Source: Dehalococcoidia bacterium (lineage in GTDB: Bacteria; Chloroflexota; Dehalococcoidia; Lucifugimonadales; Australimonadaceae). From it: a DNA stretch of 64,000 nucleotides. Shown piece after piece: positions 49,220-57,485 of this stretch. The stretch's first letter is position 1. Each line of letters opens with the position of its first letter. The notes under the pieces are model-generated. The model worked only from the letters and a program-made list of their open reading frames with translations, made no database searches and had not been told where the DNA came from. Both the position numbers and the translations under genes were made by a program. Location of the stretch: assembly GCA_022820645.1 (NCBI GenBank), contig JAJEFD010000006.1:143537-207536 (forward strand), in the 5' to 3' direction.

Positions 49220-49924
49220 CTAGGAGAGGTGCTTCCCGAACCAGGCCAGCGCGTCGGCCCACGCGGCCTCGGCGGCCTCCTGGTTGTAGCGCTCCGCGTT
49301 CGTGTGGTTGTGGAACGCGTGCGGCGCGTTGGCGTACACCTTCATGTCGCACGTGGTCCCGGCGTCGTTCAACGCCTTCGTGATGTCGTCGATGCCCGCG
49401 TTGATGCGCTCGTCCAGCTCACCGTAGACGGCGTAGACCGCGCCCGCGATGTTCGGCACCTGCTCAAGCGGCGGGTTCGCGCCGTAGAACGGCACCGCAG
49501 CCGCGATGTCCGCACTCTCCGTCGCGACACGCCACGTGATGCCCCCGCCGAAGCAGAAGCCGATGATGCCGATGCTCGTCACGTCCGGCTGCGCCTTGAG
49601 GTACGCGATCACTGCCTGCACGTCGCTCACGTGCCGCTCGCGCGGGATCTCGCCCAGCTTCGCCGGGATGTCCTCGATGCTCGCCGTGCCGCCGTCGCGC
49701 GACAGCAGGTCGGGCGCAACCGCGATGTAGCCGTTGCTGGCGAGGCCGTCCGCCACGTCGCGCAGGTAGGGCACCAGTCCGCGGTTCTCGTGGATGACGA
49801 TGACCGCGGCGGCACTGCCGCCTGCCGCCGGCTTCGACTCGTACGCCGCCAGCTGCGCGTCGCCCGCGTCTATCGAGATGTCGCTTCCCGCGGGCTCGGG
49901 CCCGCCGATGAGAGGGTTCGCCAT
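49220..49924 (-). CDS. Dienelactone hydrolase family protein
   Basis: The 234-residue protein has the DLH triad: nucleophile Cys in IGFCFGGGITW, Asp in YGELDERI and His in APHAFHNHT. VIVIHENRGLVPYLRDVADG is the typical oxyanion region. It hydrolyses dienelactones from ring cleavage or related esters. Size is normal. The start has AAAGGAGGATAGGAGAA upstream. It converges with the PIN toxin gene 13 nt away. Confidence 0.93.
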   Translation of the reverse strand: MANPLIGGPEPAGSDISIDAGDAQLAAYESKPAAGGSAAAVIVIHENRGLVPYLRDVADGLASNGYIAVAPDLLSRDGGTASIEDIPAKLGEIPRERHVSDVQAVIAYLKAQPDVTSIGIIGFCFGGGITWRVATESADIAAAVPFYGANPPLEQVPNIAGAVYAVYGELDERINAGIDDITKALNDAGTTCDMKVYANAPHAFHNHTNAERYNQEAAEAAWADALAWFGKHLS

Positions 49925-50078
49925 TTCTCCTATCCTCCTTTGGTTTCCCGCATTATAGGCAATCTCTCAATGATGCAGAGGGGACCGCGCCGATGCTTGG
50001 GAAATCGGACACGCGGCCATTGCTCGTTCGCATCCTGCCGTCCTAGACTCGCCGCAACATCAACGCTCAGGAGAGCGC

Positions 50079-50360
50079 ATGAACATCAGACTGCCATTCC
50101 CCCGCCGGAGCGTCGCCTCTCGGGGGCGCGCTATCTACATGGAGAAGATACGCCCGCACGTCTACCCGCAGCAGATAGGCACCGTCATCGTCATAGACGT
50201 GCGCAGCGGCGACTACGAGATATGCGCGAACCCATTCGATGAGATACCTGCGGAAGACCGGCTCCGAGAGCGCAGACCAGACGCTCTCATCTGGCGGAAG
50301 CGTGTCGGCTATCAGACCGTGGCTGCCTTCGGGGGGTTGAGAGTGGATAAGGATGGCTAG
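50079..50360 (+). CDS. Small partner of a retropepsin-like protease (93 aa)
   Basis: The protein starts at the ATG at 50079 and reads as a basic N-terminus, then GTVIVIDVRSGDYEICANPF and RLRERRPDALIWRKRVGYQT. Short proteins of this pattern are often encoded directly before clan AA aspartic proteases, as here, where the reading frames overlap by 8 nt. The function is unknown. The pair looks like a two-component module. Confidence 0.72.
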   Translation: MNIRLPFPRRSVASRGRAIYMEKIRPHVYPQQIGTVIVIDVRSGDYEICANPFDEIPAEDRLRERRPDALIWRKRVGYQTVAAFGGLRVDKDG

Positions 50361-50718
50361 CGGAGCGGTCAGAGGGCTCATCCCCATAGTGCCCATAGCA
50401 ATCATGGACAGGAACGGGCACCCGCAGCAATTCCAAGCAGTCCTGGATACGGGCTTTGCCGGAGTCATCAGCCTCCCGCGCTCCTCCATCGAGCGGCTCG
50501 GTCTTGCCTTCTCGCGCCAGGAACCCGTGACGTTCGCTAATGGCGAAACACAGGAGAGCAGCATCTACCAGGCTACCGCGATATGGGAAGGAGAGCGATA
50601 TTCCGTCCCGGTCTACCAACTGGGGCCTGAGCCGCTCATCGGCATGGGACTACTCAACGGCTCTCGCGTCACCATCGACGTGATCGAGGACGGGCCCATT
50701 GACATCGGGCCGCTCTAG
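50353..50718 (+). CDS. Retropepsin-like aspartic protease, clan AA
   Basis: The 121-residue protein has one catalytic motif, VLDTGFAG (Asp32-Thr-Gly34), and the later hydrophobic-Gly pair PLIGMGLLNG, as in single-lobe retropepsins that act as dimers. It has no signal peptide, so it should act in the cytoplasm. The physiological substrate of this prokaryotic group is not known. It overlaps the upstream small gene and is likely translated with it. Confidence 0.82.
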   Translation: MASGAVRGLIPIVPIAIMDRNGHPQQFQAVLDTGFAGVISLPRSSIERLGLAFSRQEPVTFANGETQESSIYQATAIWEGERYSVPVYQLGPEPLIGMGLLNGSRVTIDVIEDGPIDIGPL

Positions 50719-50729
50719 GGCCGGCTGGA

Positions 50730-51527
50730 TCACTCAAGCCTGACGTTCTTGCTGTAGTCGTAGTCCACCGAGATGTCGCTCGCGAAGTCCCACGTCACGC
50801 GGCTCGTGTCCCAGCCTGCGCCGAAGGCTTCTTCGAAGAACGTGAGCATGTCGCTCCATGCGGCGGCGGTCTGCTCGGGACGGTACCGCCCGGGCATCGT
50901 ATCGTTGAACCAGCCGTGCGGCGCGCCCGGGTAGACGCGGATCCGGTAGCTCTTGTTGGCGCGCTCGAACGCGTCCCGCCACGCCCGGAGGCTCTCGATG
51001 GAGATGATGTGGTCCGCTTCACCGAACTGGCCGAGCACCGGGCATTTCGTCGCGGCGATAAGCTCGCTCATGGGCACCGGCTGCTCCGGCGTGGGCTTCC
51101 AGTTGGCATTGTCCACTCCGCCGTAGAGCGCCACGACCGCTGCAACGTCGTCACGATGCGCCGCGTACAGGATGGGCTGGCGCCCCGTCTGGCAGACGCC
51201 GATGATGCCGATACTGTCGCTTCGAACGTAGTCCTGGCTCCGCAGGAAGCGGATGACCTCGTCGAAATCGTCGATAACCTCGTCGTCCCGTATCTCGACG
51301 CGCGCCTCGCCGCGCGCCACCGCCTCGATGTCGCCGTCGAAGCGATGGAACAGGTCGGGCGAGACGCCCACGTAGCCGACGTCCGCGAGCCGCTCGGCCA
51401 TGTCCTTCGGATGCTGGACGATGCCGTACCGCTCGTGCAGCCACATCACCGCGGGGCGAGGCTCGTCCGTATCGGGACGCGCCACCCAGACGTTCATGCC
51501 GCTCTCCATGCGATGTTCGGTCAACAT
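50730..51527 (-). CDS. Dienelactone hydrolase family protein
   Basis: The 265-residue protein has LHERYGIVQHPKDMAERLAD, the nucleophile motif GVCQTGRQP, FGEADHIIS with the acid, and GAPHGWFND with the histidine. It is paralogous to the gene at 56633-57415 rather than to the shorter one at 49220. A carboxymethylenebutenolidase-type or ester hydrolase is expected. The start is ATG at 51527 with AGGAGAGGCC upstream. Confidence 0.9.
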   Translation of the reverse strand: MLTEHRMESGMNVWVARPDTDEPRPAVMWLHERYGIVQHPKDMAERLADVGYVGVSPDLFHRFDGDIEAVARGEARVEIRDDEVIDDFDEVIRFLRSQDYVRSDSIGIIGVCQTGRQPILYAAHRDDVAAVVALYGGVDNANWKPTPEQPVPMSELIAATKCPVLGQFGEADHIISIESLRAWRDAFERANKSYRIRVYPGAPHGWFNDTMPGRYRPEQTAAAWSDMLTFFEEAFGAGWDTSRVTWDFASDISVDYDYSKNVRLE

Positions 51528-51561
51528 GGCCTCTCCTCCGGCAACAGGCTACGCCCTGCAT

Positions 51562-51783
51562 TCAAGGCTTGCAGTAGAAACACTCGTGGATCCTCCGGCC
51601 GGTCGAGGAGCGAGCTTCTTCCTTCGTAGCGAAACCCACCCATTTCGCAGAACCGTCACGTCTGACGTGGGAGCACGTATCCCTGTGGAGGGTCACCATC
51701 GTCGAATCCATGTTCAGCCAGTAGGCCTTCATCTCCTGCTCCTCGACGGACTGCCGCCTGAACAGGTTGGACAAACGACACAT
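51562..51783 (-). CDS. Small Cys/His-rich protein of unknown function (73 aa)
   Basis: The ATG at 51783 has AAGGAG at 8-nt spacing and begins 12 nt after the flavin monooxygenase stop. A second ATG at 51732, also with GAGGAG at 6 nt, would give 56 residues starting MKAYWLNMDSTMVTLHRDTC. The C-terminal part has LHRDTCSHV, a Trp and a final ECFYCKP, so three cysteines and two histidines could bind a metal. The family is unknown to me. It is probably co-transcribed with the flavin enzyme. Confidence 0.7.
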   Translation of the reverse strand: MCRLSNLFRRQSVEEQEMKAYWLNMDSTMVTLHRDTCSHVRRDGSAKWVGFATKEEARSSTGRRIHECFYCKP

Positions 51784-51795
51784 GACTTGCTCCTT

Positions 51796-52683
51796 TCACA
51801 CCCCCGCAACAAAGTCCGCAAGACGGTCTATCTGGTCGATGTCGGCGAGCCCCGGCTCCAGTATCAGCTCGTCGCAGCCGATCTCCTCGTAGGCGCGGAA
51901 GGCCTCCCGCAGCGTCTTGGGTGTGGACGGCACCCTCACTTCCATGGTCCGCGCAGCCTCGCCGCGGAACGAGTAGTAGGAACGTATCGATTCCGCCGTC
52001 CGGTCTGCGGCGTACTGCCCCCAGGCGCACGTGAGCCCGGCGACCAGCCGCGGCTTGCCCGGCTTGCCCGCTTCCCTCCACGCCGACTCGACGGTGCGGA
52101 AGTAGCTCATCACCTCCTGCGCCTGGTTGGAAGGCGCGCTGCCCGCACTGCCCGCGATGTAGCCGTCGCCCAGCCTGCCGGAGCGCCGCAACGCAGCCTC
52201 CGAACGCCCGCCGATGAGCAACTCAGGCCCCTTTCCATACGCCGCCGTGGGGCCGATGGGGCCGACGTCCTCCTGCAGCGGTTCGCCCGCCCAGATGCGG
52301 CGCATCGCGGCTATCTGCTCCTCGAACCGCCTGCCGCGAGCCTTCATCGGGGCTTCGGCAGCAACGAAATCGTCCGGGCGTGAACCGACGCCGAGCCCGA
52401 GCACGAATCGTCCGCCCGATATGGAGTCGATGCTGGCGACCTGCTTCGCCATGATCGCCGCATTGCGCAGCGGCGCGATGAGCACCGTCGGCATCAGCCG
52501 GACGCGCCTCGTCACCGCAGCGGCAGCAGCCATTGCTATCAGCACGTCGTGGTTGCCGTATACCAGCCGGTCGATCTGTGCGAGCGACGAGAACGGCCCT
52601 TCGTCCGCCCGTACTGCCCACTCGACGAGGATGTCCCCCTTGTTCGCAGGGACCACCTTGGGAAATGCGATTCCTATCTCCAT
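51796..52683 (-). CDS. LLM class flavin-dependent oxidoreductase
   Basis: The ATG at 52683 (MEIGIAFPKVVPANKGDILV) gives 295 residues. Family features are RRVRLMPTVLIAPLRNAA, DSISGGRFVLGLGVGSRPDD (about 88-107), FEEQIAAMRRIW and LLIGGRSEAALRR. It is a paralogue of the enzyme at 3058-3918, sharing the ADEGPFSSL region and the overall plan. FMN- or F420-dependent oxidation of an unknown small molecule is expected. It is downstream of a universal stress protein on the same strand. Confidence 0.88.
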   Translation of the reverse strand: MEIGIAFPKVVPANKGDILVEWAVRADEGPFSSLAQIDRLVYGNHDVLIAMAAAAAVTRRVRLMPTVLIAPLRNAAIMAKQVASIDSISGGRFVLGLGVGSRPDDFVAAEAPMKARGRRFEEQIAAMRRIWAGEPLQEDVGPIGPTAAYGKGPELLIGGRSEAALRRSGRLGDGYIAGSAGSAPSNQAQEVMSYFRTVESAWREAGKPGKPRLVAGLTCAWGQYAADRTAESIRSYYSFRGEAARTMEVRVPSTPKTLREAFRAYEEIGCDELILEPGLADIDQIDRLADFVAGV

Positions 52684-52708
52684 GCACGCTCCGCGCCTGA
52701 GCGCCTGA

Positions 52709-53650
52709 TCATTCCGGTCTAACCACGAACACAGGGCCGGCGCTGTGCCGCACAACCCGGTCCGTAACGCTGCCCAGCAGCAGGCGCGCCATGCCCGCGC
52801 GGCCATGCGTCGCCATCGCCACCAGCTTGTCACCCGCCTCGCCGACCTCGTCGAGTATCACGCTGGCCGGGTAGCCGGTCACGACGCTGCCGCTGACGTC
52901 CGCGATGCCCGCGGACTGCAGGTCGGCGACCTTCGCCGCAACGTATCCGTGCGCCTCGGTCTCCATCTCTCCCGCCAGGTCCTGGCTCGCGTGTATCGGA
53001 GCGTACTCCGTGAACGCTTCGCCGTACGGGTTCAGTGCGACGGCGCGCAGCACCGTTACTCCCACCCCCAGCGCGTTCGCCATCTCCGCCGCGTGCGGCA
53101 GCGCCTGCTCTGACAGATCGGAACCATCCACCGTCAGCACCACCCGGTTGACCGGATGAGCGCCGCCTTCCTGGGCCCGAGTGATGAGCATCGGGTGCCT
53201 GCCGCTCCGCACCATCTTGTCCGTGACGCTGCCCAGCAGCCACCTGCCGACGCCCGTCCGCCCGTGCGTGGTCATCGCGATGAGCGTGCCGGCGTCTTTG
53301 TCCGCCTCCTCCAGGATGCAGTCCGCCGGGTCGCCGTCTTTCACCACTGTCTCGACGGTCACCCCGTCCGACCTGATGGTCTCAGCCATCTGGTCGAGAT
53401 ACGCCTGCGCATCGCCGTTGATCCTTGCAAGGATGTCTTCCCAGTCTGCGGCCGACGGCAGGGGACCGGCCTGGTCGTCCGTCTCCCGGTAGACGCTCAT
53501 ACCTTCTCTGACCAGTTCGCCGGGATAAGGGTTCACCACGCGCAGCAACAGCACGGTCGCTCCCGTGGACTTCGCTACCATCTCGGCATACGGCAGCACC
53601 TGCGCTGCCAGGTCCGACCCATCCAGCGGAACCAGGACACACGAATACAT
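52709..53650 (-). CDS. Universal stress protein with two UspA domains
   Basis: The 313-residue protein is two fused UspA domains. The first starts MYSCVLVPLDGSDLAAQVLP and carries the ATP-binding pattern GRTGVGRWLLGSVTDKMV. The second starts NRVVLTVDGSDLSEQALP and carries GRAGMARLLLGSVTDRVV. Both keep the G-x2-G-x9-GS nucleotide motif. It is cytoplasmic and probably stress-responsive; the partner is unknown. It lies between Rieske oxygenase and flavin oxidoreductase genes. Confidence 0.92.
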   Translation of the reverse strand: MYSCVLVPLDGSDLAAQVLPYAEMVAKSTGATVLLLRVVNPYPGELVREGMSVYRETDDQAGPLPSAADWEDILARINGDAQAYLDQMAETIRSDGVTVETVVKDGDPADCILEEADKDAGTLIAMTTHGRTGVGRWLLGSVTDKMVRSGRHPMLITRAQEGGAHPVNRVVLTVDGSDLSEQALPHAAEMANALGVGVTVLRAVALNPYGEAFTEYAPIHASQDLAGEMETEAHGYVAAKVADLQSAGIADVSGSVVTGYPASVILDEVGEAGDKLVAMATHGRAGMARLLLGSVTDRVVRHSAGPVFVVRPE

Positions 53651-53703
53651 GCAGACCCCTCCTGCCTCGTTATCGATGACGCTCTACGAACGCTGGGCCC
53701 GGT

Positions 53704-55056
53704 TTACCCCTGGCCCACCAGCTTGCGCCGCTCGGCGGCGTCCTCGCCGCCCTTCACGCCGCGCTGGTTGAGGATGGGGCTGTACTTGCTCGCCATGCCC
53801 TGGCGCTCGTAGACGCTCGTGCCGGTGCCAGTACCGCCGAGGTCGTTCGGGTTGATCTTCGCCGCGAGCTCGCGCGGGTACTCCGTGACCATCCCGTGGT
53901 ACCTGTTCTCCTCCGGCGTGCGGAACGTGTTCATCGGGTCGCCGCCGTCCTCGACGATCTTGATGTTGTCCTCCAGCATCTGGCGGAACATGATGATGCC
54001 CTTGTCCGAGCGGCCGAGGTGCTCGCCCGTGCGGTCGGCTATGTCGCCCTGCGTGATCCACGCCGCGACGTCCTGCGCGGAGTTGCTGTCCAGGATGACG
54101 TACTGCGGCTGGTCGTTCTCGTCCAATTGGATGACGGGAGGCTCGAAGAACGGAACGTCCTCCGGCGCCTGCTCCGGTGTGCCCGCTTCCTTGGGGTGGC
54201 ACATCACCCACCAGTGCGCGGTGTTGTAGTCGTCGATCGGAACGCGTATCTGCACCGCAGGGCCGGTCATGCCCCACTTCTCGCGGTCGAACCCGTCGCC
54301 GCCCTGGCGGAGGTAGTACGGGAAGATGATGGGATGGCCCTCACGCCAGGAGGTGTCCTCCTCGGAGCCGCCCTCCATCACGCGGCGCTTGTAGATGCCG
54401 TACTCGTACTCCGTGAACGCGATCTTCTCGTGGTGCCGGATGACCTTCTGGCGCTCCGGTTCGTCCCGCATCACGGAGATGAAGTTGGACCAGTAGCCAT
54501 GGAGCCACTCCAGGTGCACCGGGTCCAGCGAGTTCTCCTGGCACTGCAGCCAGTTGCACGGCAGCACGGCCAGCCCGATGTCCCTGATGACGTCGTCCAC
54601 CGCGAAGACGTCCCAGTTCGGGACGAGCGGCGCGGGCACTGGGCCGAGGTAGGCGAACAGCAGCCCAGCCTTCTGCTCCACCGGGTACGCCTTCATCTGG
54701 ATCTTGTCCTTGAACCGCGCCTCCGGGTCCTCCGTCTCCTCGTACGGCTGCTCCGTGCACTGGCCCGTCTCGTCGTACAGCCAACCGTGGTACGGGCAGC
54801 GGAGACCGTGCTCCTCAGGGATGCCGTAGATCATGTTCATACGCCGGTGGGCGCAGTGCGGCTCCATGAGGCCGAACGTGCCGGAGCGGTCCTTGTAGAG
54901 GATGAGGTCCTCACCGAGGAGGCGCACCTTCATCGTCCACTTGTCGTTCATCTGGGAGACGGCCGCGATGGGGTGCCAGTAGCGGCGCATCAGTTCGCCG
55001 GTGGGCGTGCCGGGGCCGACCCGGGTATAGCGGTCGTTTGCTTCCTGCGTCAGCAT
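53704..55056 (-). CDS. Rieske 2Fe-2S oxygenase, phthalate-dioxygenase type (5 of 6)
   Basis: The 450-residue protein has Rieske ligands Cys68, His70, Cys87 and His90 (CAH...CPYH) and the iron triad Asp178, His181 and His186 in NSLDPVHLEWLHG. It is the most similar to the enzyme at 5505-6782 in the EEHGLRC.YHGW..DETGQC segment, with a longer C-terminal tail rich in charged residues. GGAGGAAGCG precedes the ATG at 55056. It is 72 nt downstream of another Rieske gene on the same strand, so the two may act on successive or related substrates. Confidence 0.92.
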   Translation of the reverse strand: MLTQEANDRYTRVGPGTPTGELMRRYWHPIAAVSQMNDKWTMKVRLLGEDLILYKDRSGTFGLMEPHCAHRRMNMIYGIPEEHGLRCPYHGWLYDETGQCTEQPYEETEDPEARFKDKIQMKAYPVEQKAGLLFAYLGPVPAPLVPNWDVFAVDDVIRDIGLAVLPCNWLQCQENSLDPVHLEWLHGYWSNFISVMRDEPERQKVIRHHEKIAFTEYEYGIYKRRVMEGGSEEDTSWREGHPIIFPYYLRQGGDGFDREKWGMTGPAVQIRVPIDDYNTAHWWVMCHPKEAGTPEQAPEDVPFFEPPVIQLDENDQPQYVILDSNSAQDVAAWITQGDIADRTGEHLGRSDKGIIMFRQMLEDNIKIVEDGGDPMNTFRTPEENRYHGMVTEYPRELAAKINPNDLGGTGTGTSVYERQGMASKYSPILNQRGVKGGEDAAERRKLVGQG

Positions 55057-55128
55057 CGCTTCCTCCTTCTGTCTCTCTGTCTCGTCTCGATTGCCGGGCG
55101 CATCATACAGCCGCCCGTGTTTACGCCG

Positions 55129-56496
55129 CTAGCGACGATACGACGGCGAGCTCGGGAGCGTCCGCTCCTCGAACGCGCGCTGCACGTCCGCCAGCTTGCG
55201 GGGGAACTCCGTCGTCCGGCAGTTGTGCCAGTCGTCCAGCTCCGCCTCCCAGTCCGCGCCCGGCGGCAGGACTGTCGCGCAGGAGCGGACGTTGTACTGC
55301 TCCGGGTTCTCCGACGCCGGTGGCGGCGTGCCGTCTTCGCGCAGCTGCGTCGCCGCGCGCAGCAGCATGCGTCGCGCGCGGATGATACTTACGTCCGTCG
55401 TCCCCAGGTGCTCGCGGGTCCTGTCCATGATCGGGCCCATGCTGTGAATGACCGCCGAGTCCTGCAGCCGCACGGTGGGGATGCCCGTCGTGTTGCGCTG
55501 CTTCGCGGTCTGGTCCATCAGGAAGTCGCTGTCCGGCGCGGCCTGCGGCCACCACTTCGCGAAGAAGCGCCCGTGCTGCTCCGACTTCATCGGCCCGACG
55601 CCCGGCACGAGCGCGCCCGGCTCGTCCGATAGTGTTGAGTGCGGCTTGCCGTTGCCCGGCATCTCGCCCGCCGGCTTCCACCAGATGCCCATGTGGACGG
55701 TGTGGTAGTCGTCCACCGGCAGGTAGATCGAGAGCGGTACGACGCCGTCCTGCGCGGGGAACATCCCGTAGATGGGGAAGATGAACTGCGTGGTGCGCCA
55801 GTAGACGTTGCCGTCCAGCTCGTGGCGCTCCGCCCCGTAGGTGAACCCGTAGGGCTTCTCCGATATGTGGAAGAGCGCGCGCTGGTCGTTGTGGTAGAGA
55901 CCGTAGCGCGGCGAGTCGTCGACGTTCAGCCGCCGGTGCAGGAAGTACACGTGCGTCGAGTCCAGTTCGCCCTCGAGCGCCTGCATCCAGTTGCACTCGT
56001 AGACGATCTTCTGTGCGTGGCTCACGTTCTCCGGCGATATCTGCCCCCACTCGAACAGCGGGATGCCGGGCGGGTCGTCCTGGTTAGGGCCCATGTATAT
56101 CCACGTGACCCCGCCGTAGTCCGCGCCCTTGTACGCCGTTATCCGCACCTTGCTCTTGAAGACGCTCTCCGCGGGCTCGTTCGGCATGTCGACGCACTGA
56201 CCGTCGGCGTCGAACTTCCAGCCGTGGTACGCGCAGCGCAGCCCTTCCTCCTCGGTACGCCCGTAGAAGAAACCCGCGCCCCGGTGCGGGCAGTTCGCCT
56301 GCGTGAACGCGGGCGTCCCGTCCAGCGTGCGCCAGACGACGAGGTCCTCGCCCAGCACGCGGACGCGCTGCGGCTGTCCCTCCGCCTCGTACTCCCACGA
56401 GTACCCGACCGGCAGCCAGTACTGCCGCATCAGGTCGCCCATCGGCGTGCCGCGCCCTACGCGGCAGAGCAGGTCCGTGTTCTCAGCAGAGAGCAT
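55129..56496 (-). CDS. Rieske 2Fe-2S oxygenase, phthalate-dioxygenase type (6 of 6)
   Basis: The 455-residue protein has Rieske ligands Cys69, His71, Cys88 and His91 (CPH...CAYH). The mononuclear site is in GELDSTHVYFLHR as Asp179, His182 and His187. It groups with the enzyme at 37786-39054 (shared YGR-x-EEEGLRC-x-YHGWKFD pattern and STH/TSH site). The start follows AGGAGGACGACA. The gene opens a minus-strand run of Rieske, Rieske, universal stress protein, flavin oxidoreductase and a small protein. Confidence 0.92.
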   Translation of the reverse strand: MLSAENTDLLCRVGRGTPMGDLMRQYWLPVGYSWEYEAEGQPQRVRVLGEDLVVWRTLDGTPAFTQANCPHRGAGFFYGRTEEEGLRCAYHGWKFDADGQCVDMPNEPAESVFKSKVRITAYKGADYGGVTWIYMGPNQDDPPGIPLFEWGQISPENVSHAQKIVYECNWMQALEGELDSTHVYFLHRRLNVDDSPRYGLYHNDQRALFHISEKPYGFTYGAERHELDGNVYWRTTQFIFPIYGMFPAQDGVVPLSIYLPVDDYHTVHMGIWWKPAGEMPGNGKPHSTLSDEPGALVPGVGPMKSEQHGRFFAKWWPQAAPDSDFLMDQTAKQRNTTGIPTVRLQDSAVIHSMGPIMDRTREHLGTTDVSIIRARRMLLRAATQLREDGTPPPASENPEQYNVRSCATVLPPGADWEAELDDWHNCRTTEFPRKLADVQRAFEERTLPSSPSYRR

Positions 56497-56596
56497 TGTC
56501 GTCCTCCTGTGACGCTGAACTTCTTCCTGCAGGCGTCAGCATACGCCAATCCGCCGTGCAATTCACCGCACGATGCGCCCCGTGCCTGCACTGGCG

Positions 56597-56602
56597 TATA
56601 GT
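56597..56602 (+). promoter_or_regulatory. -10-like element TATAGT
   Basis: TATAGT lies 30 nt before the dienelactone hydrolase ATG in the divergent gap with the Rieske gene. No clear -35 box is seen. Confidence 0.3.
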
Positions 56603-56632
56603 CGCACACGACACAACCCACGGGAGCAGAGC

Positions 56633-57415
56633 ATGGAGATCACTGAGAACGTCCTGCAGAGCGGTATGCGACTCTGGTACGCGCGGCCTGAGACGGCCGA
56701 GCCTCGCCCCCTGATGGTGATGCTCCACGAACGCTACGGGCCGGTGGAGCAGAGCTGGAACATCCTCCGGCTCGTCGCGGAGCGCGGCTACGTCGCCTGC
56801 CTCTCCGACCTCTTCCACCGCTACGAGGGCGACCGCGGCCCCATCGAGCGCTCCGAGGCCCGCTACGACCCCACCGACGAGCAGACGGTGATCGACATCG
56901 ACGCGTCCATCGCTTTCATGCGCGGTCTCGACTTCGTGGACGGCAGCAGGATCGGCCTCGTTGGCTTCTGCCAGAGCGGGCGCACCCCCATGGTCTACTC
57001 CGCGGCGGGCCGCGACGTGCAGGTGCTGGGCGTCTTCCACGGCGGCATCTACCCCCGCGACTACGATCCCATCTACGAGGGGCAGGAGCCCATCGCCGAC
57101 GTGCTCCCCCGCGTCAGCGCCCCCATCCTTGCGGGCTTCGCCGAGCACGACCAGCTCGTGCCGATGGAGAACGTCAGGCGCTTCCGGGGCGAACTGGAAT
57201 CGCTCGGTAAACGCGCAAGCGTCCGCGTCTTCAGCGGCATCGGCCACGGCTGGTTCAACGTCACCCGACCGAAGGACTACAACGAGGCCGCGAGCAACGA
57301 GTCGTGGGACCTCCTCGCCGCGTTCGTGGACGACGCCTTCGCGGGCACGCTCGGCGACGGCCCGAAGGTCGAGTTCAACGCCGACGCCTCGATCCCGTTC
57401 GACTTCTCGGTCTGA
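56633..57415 (+). CDS. Dienelactone hydrolase family protein
   Basis: GGGAG at 6-nt spacing selects the ATG at 56633 (MEITENVLQSGMRLWYARPE), giving 260 residues. LHERYGPVEQSWNILRL, the nucleophile GFCQSGRTP, FAEHDQLVP and GIGHGWFNV carry the catalytic Cys, acid and His. It is a close relative of the protein at 50730-51527. Located opposite the double Rieske gene unit, it may open lactone products of that pathway (inference). A strong terminator follows. Confidence 0.9.
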   Translation: MEITENVLQSGMRLWYARPETAEPRPLMVMLHERYGPVEQSWNILRLVAERGYVACLSDLFHRYEGDRGPIERSEARYDPTDEQTVIDIDASIAFMRGLDFVDGSRIGLVGFCQSGRTPMVYSAAGRDVQVLGVFHGGIYPRDYDPIYEGQEPIADVLPRVSAPILAGFAEHDQLVPMENVRRFRGELESLGKRASVRVFSGIGHGWFNVTRPKDYNEAASNESWDLLAAFVDDAFAGTLGDGPKVEFNADASIPFDFSV

Positions 57416-57442
57416 CGGGCAAGGAGCGTCTACCCCTCACAA

Positions 57443-57471
57443 GAACGCCCTCCCGCATGGGGAGGGCGTTC
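57443..57471. terminator. Strong terminator hairpin
   Basis: GAACGCCCTCCC (57443-57454) pairs perfectly over 12 bp with GGGAGGGCGTTC (57460-57471), loop GCATG. It lies between convergent dienelactone hydrolase and SDR genes. Confidence 0.85.
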
Positions 57472-57485
57472 AACCCTTCTATCTC

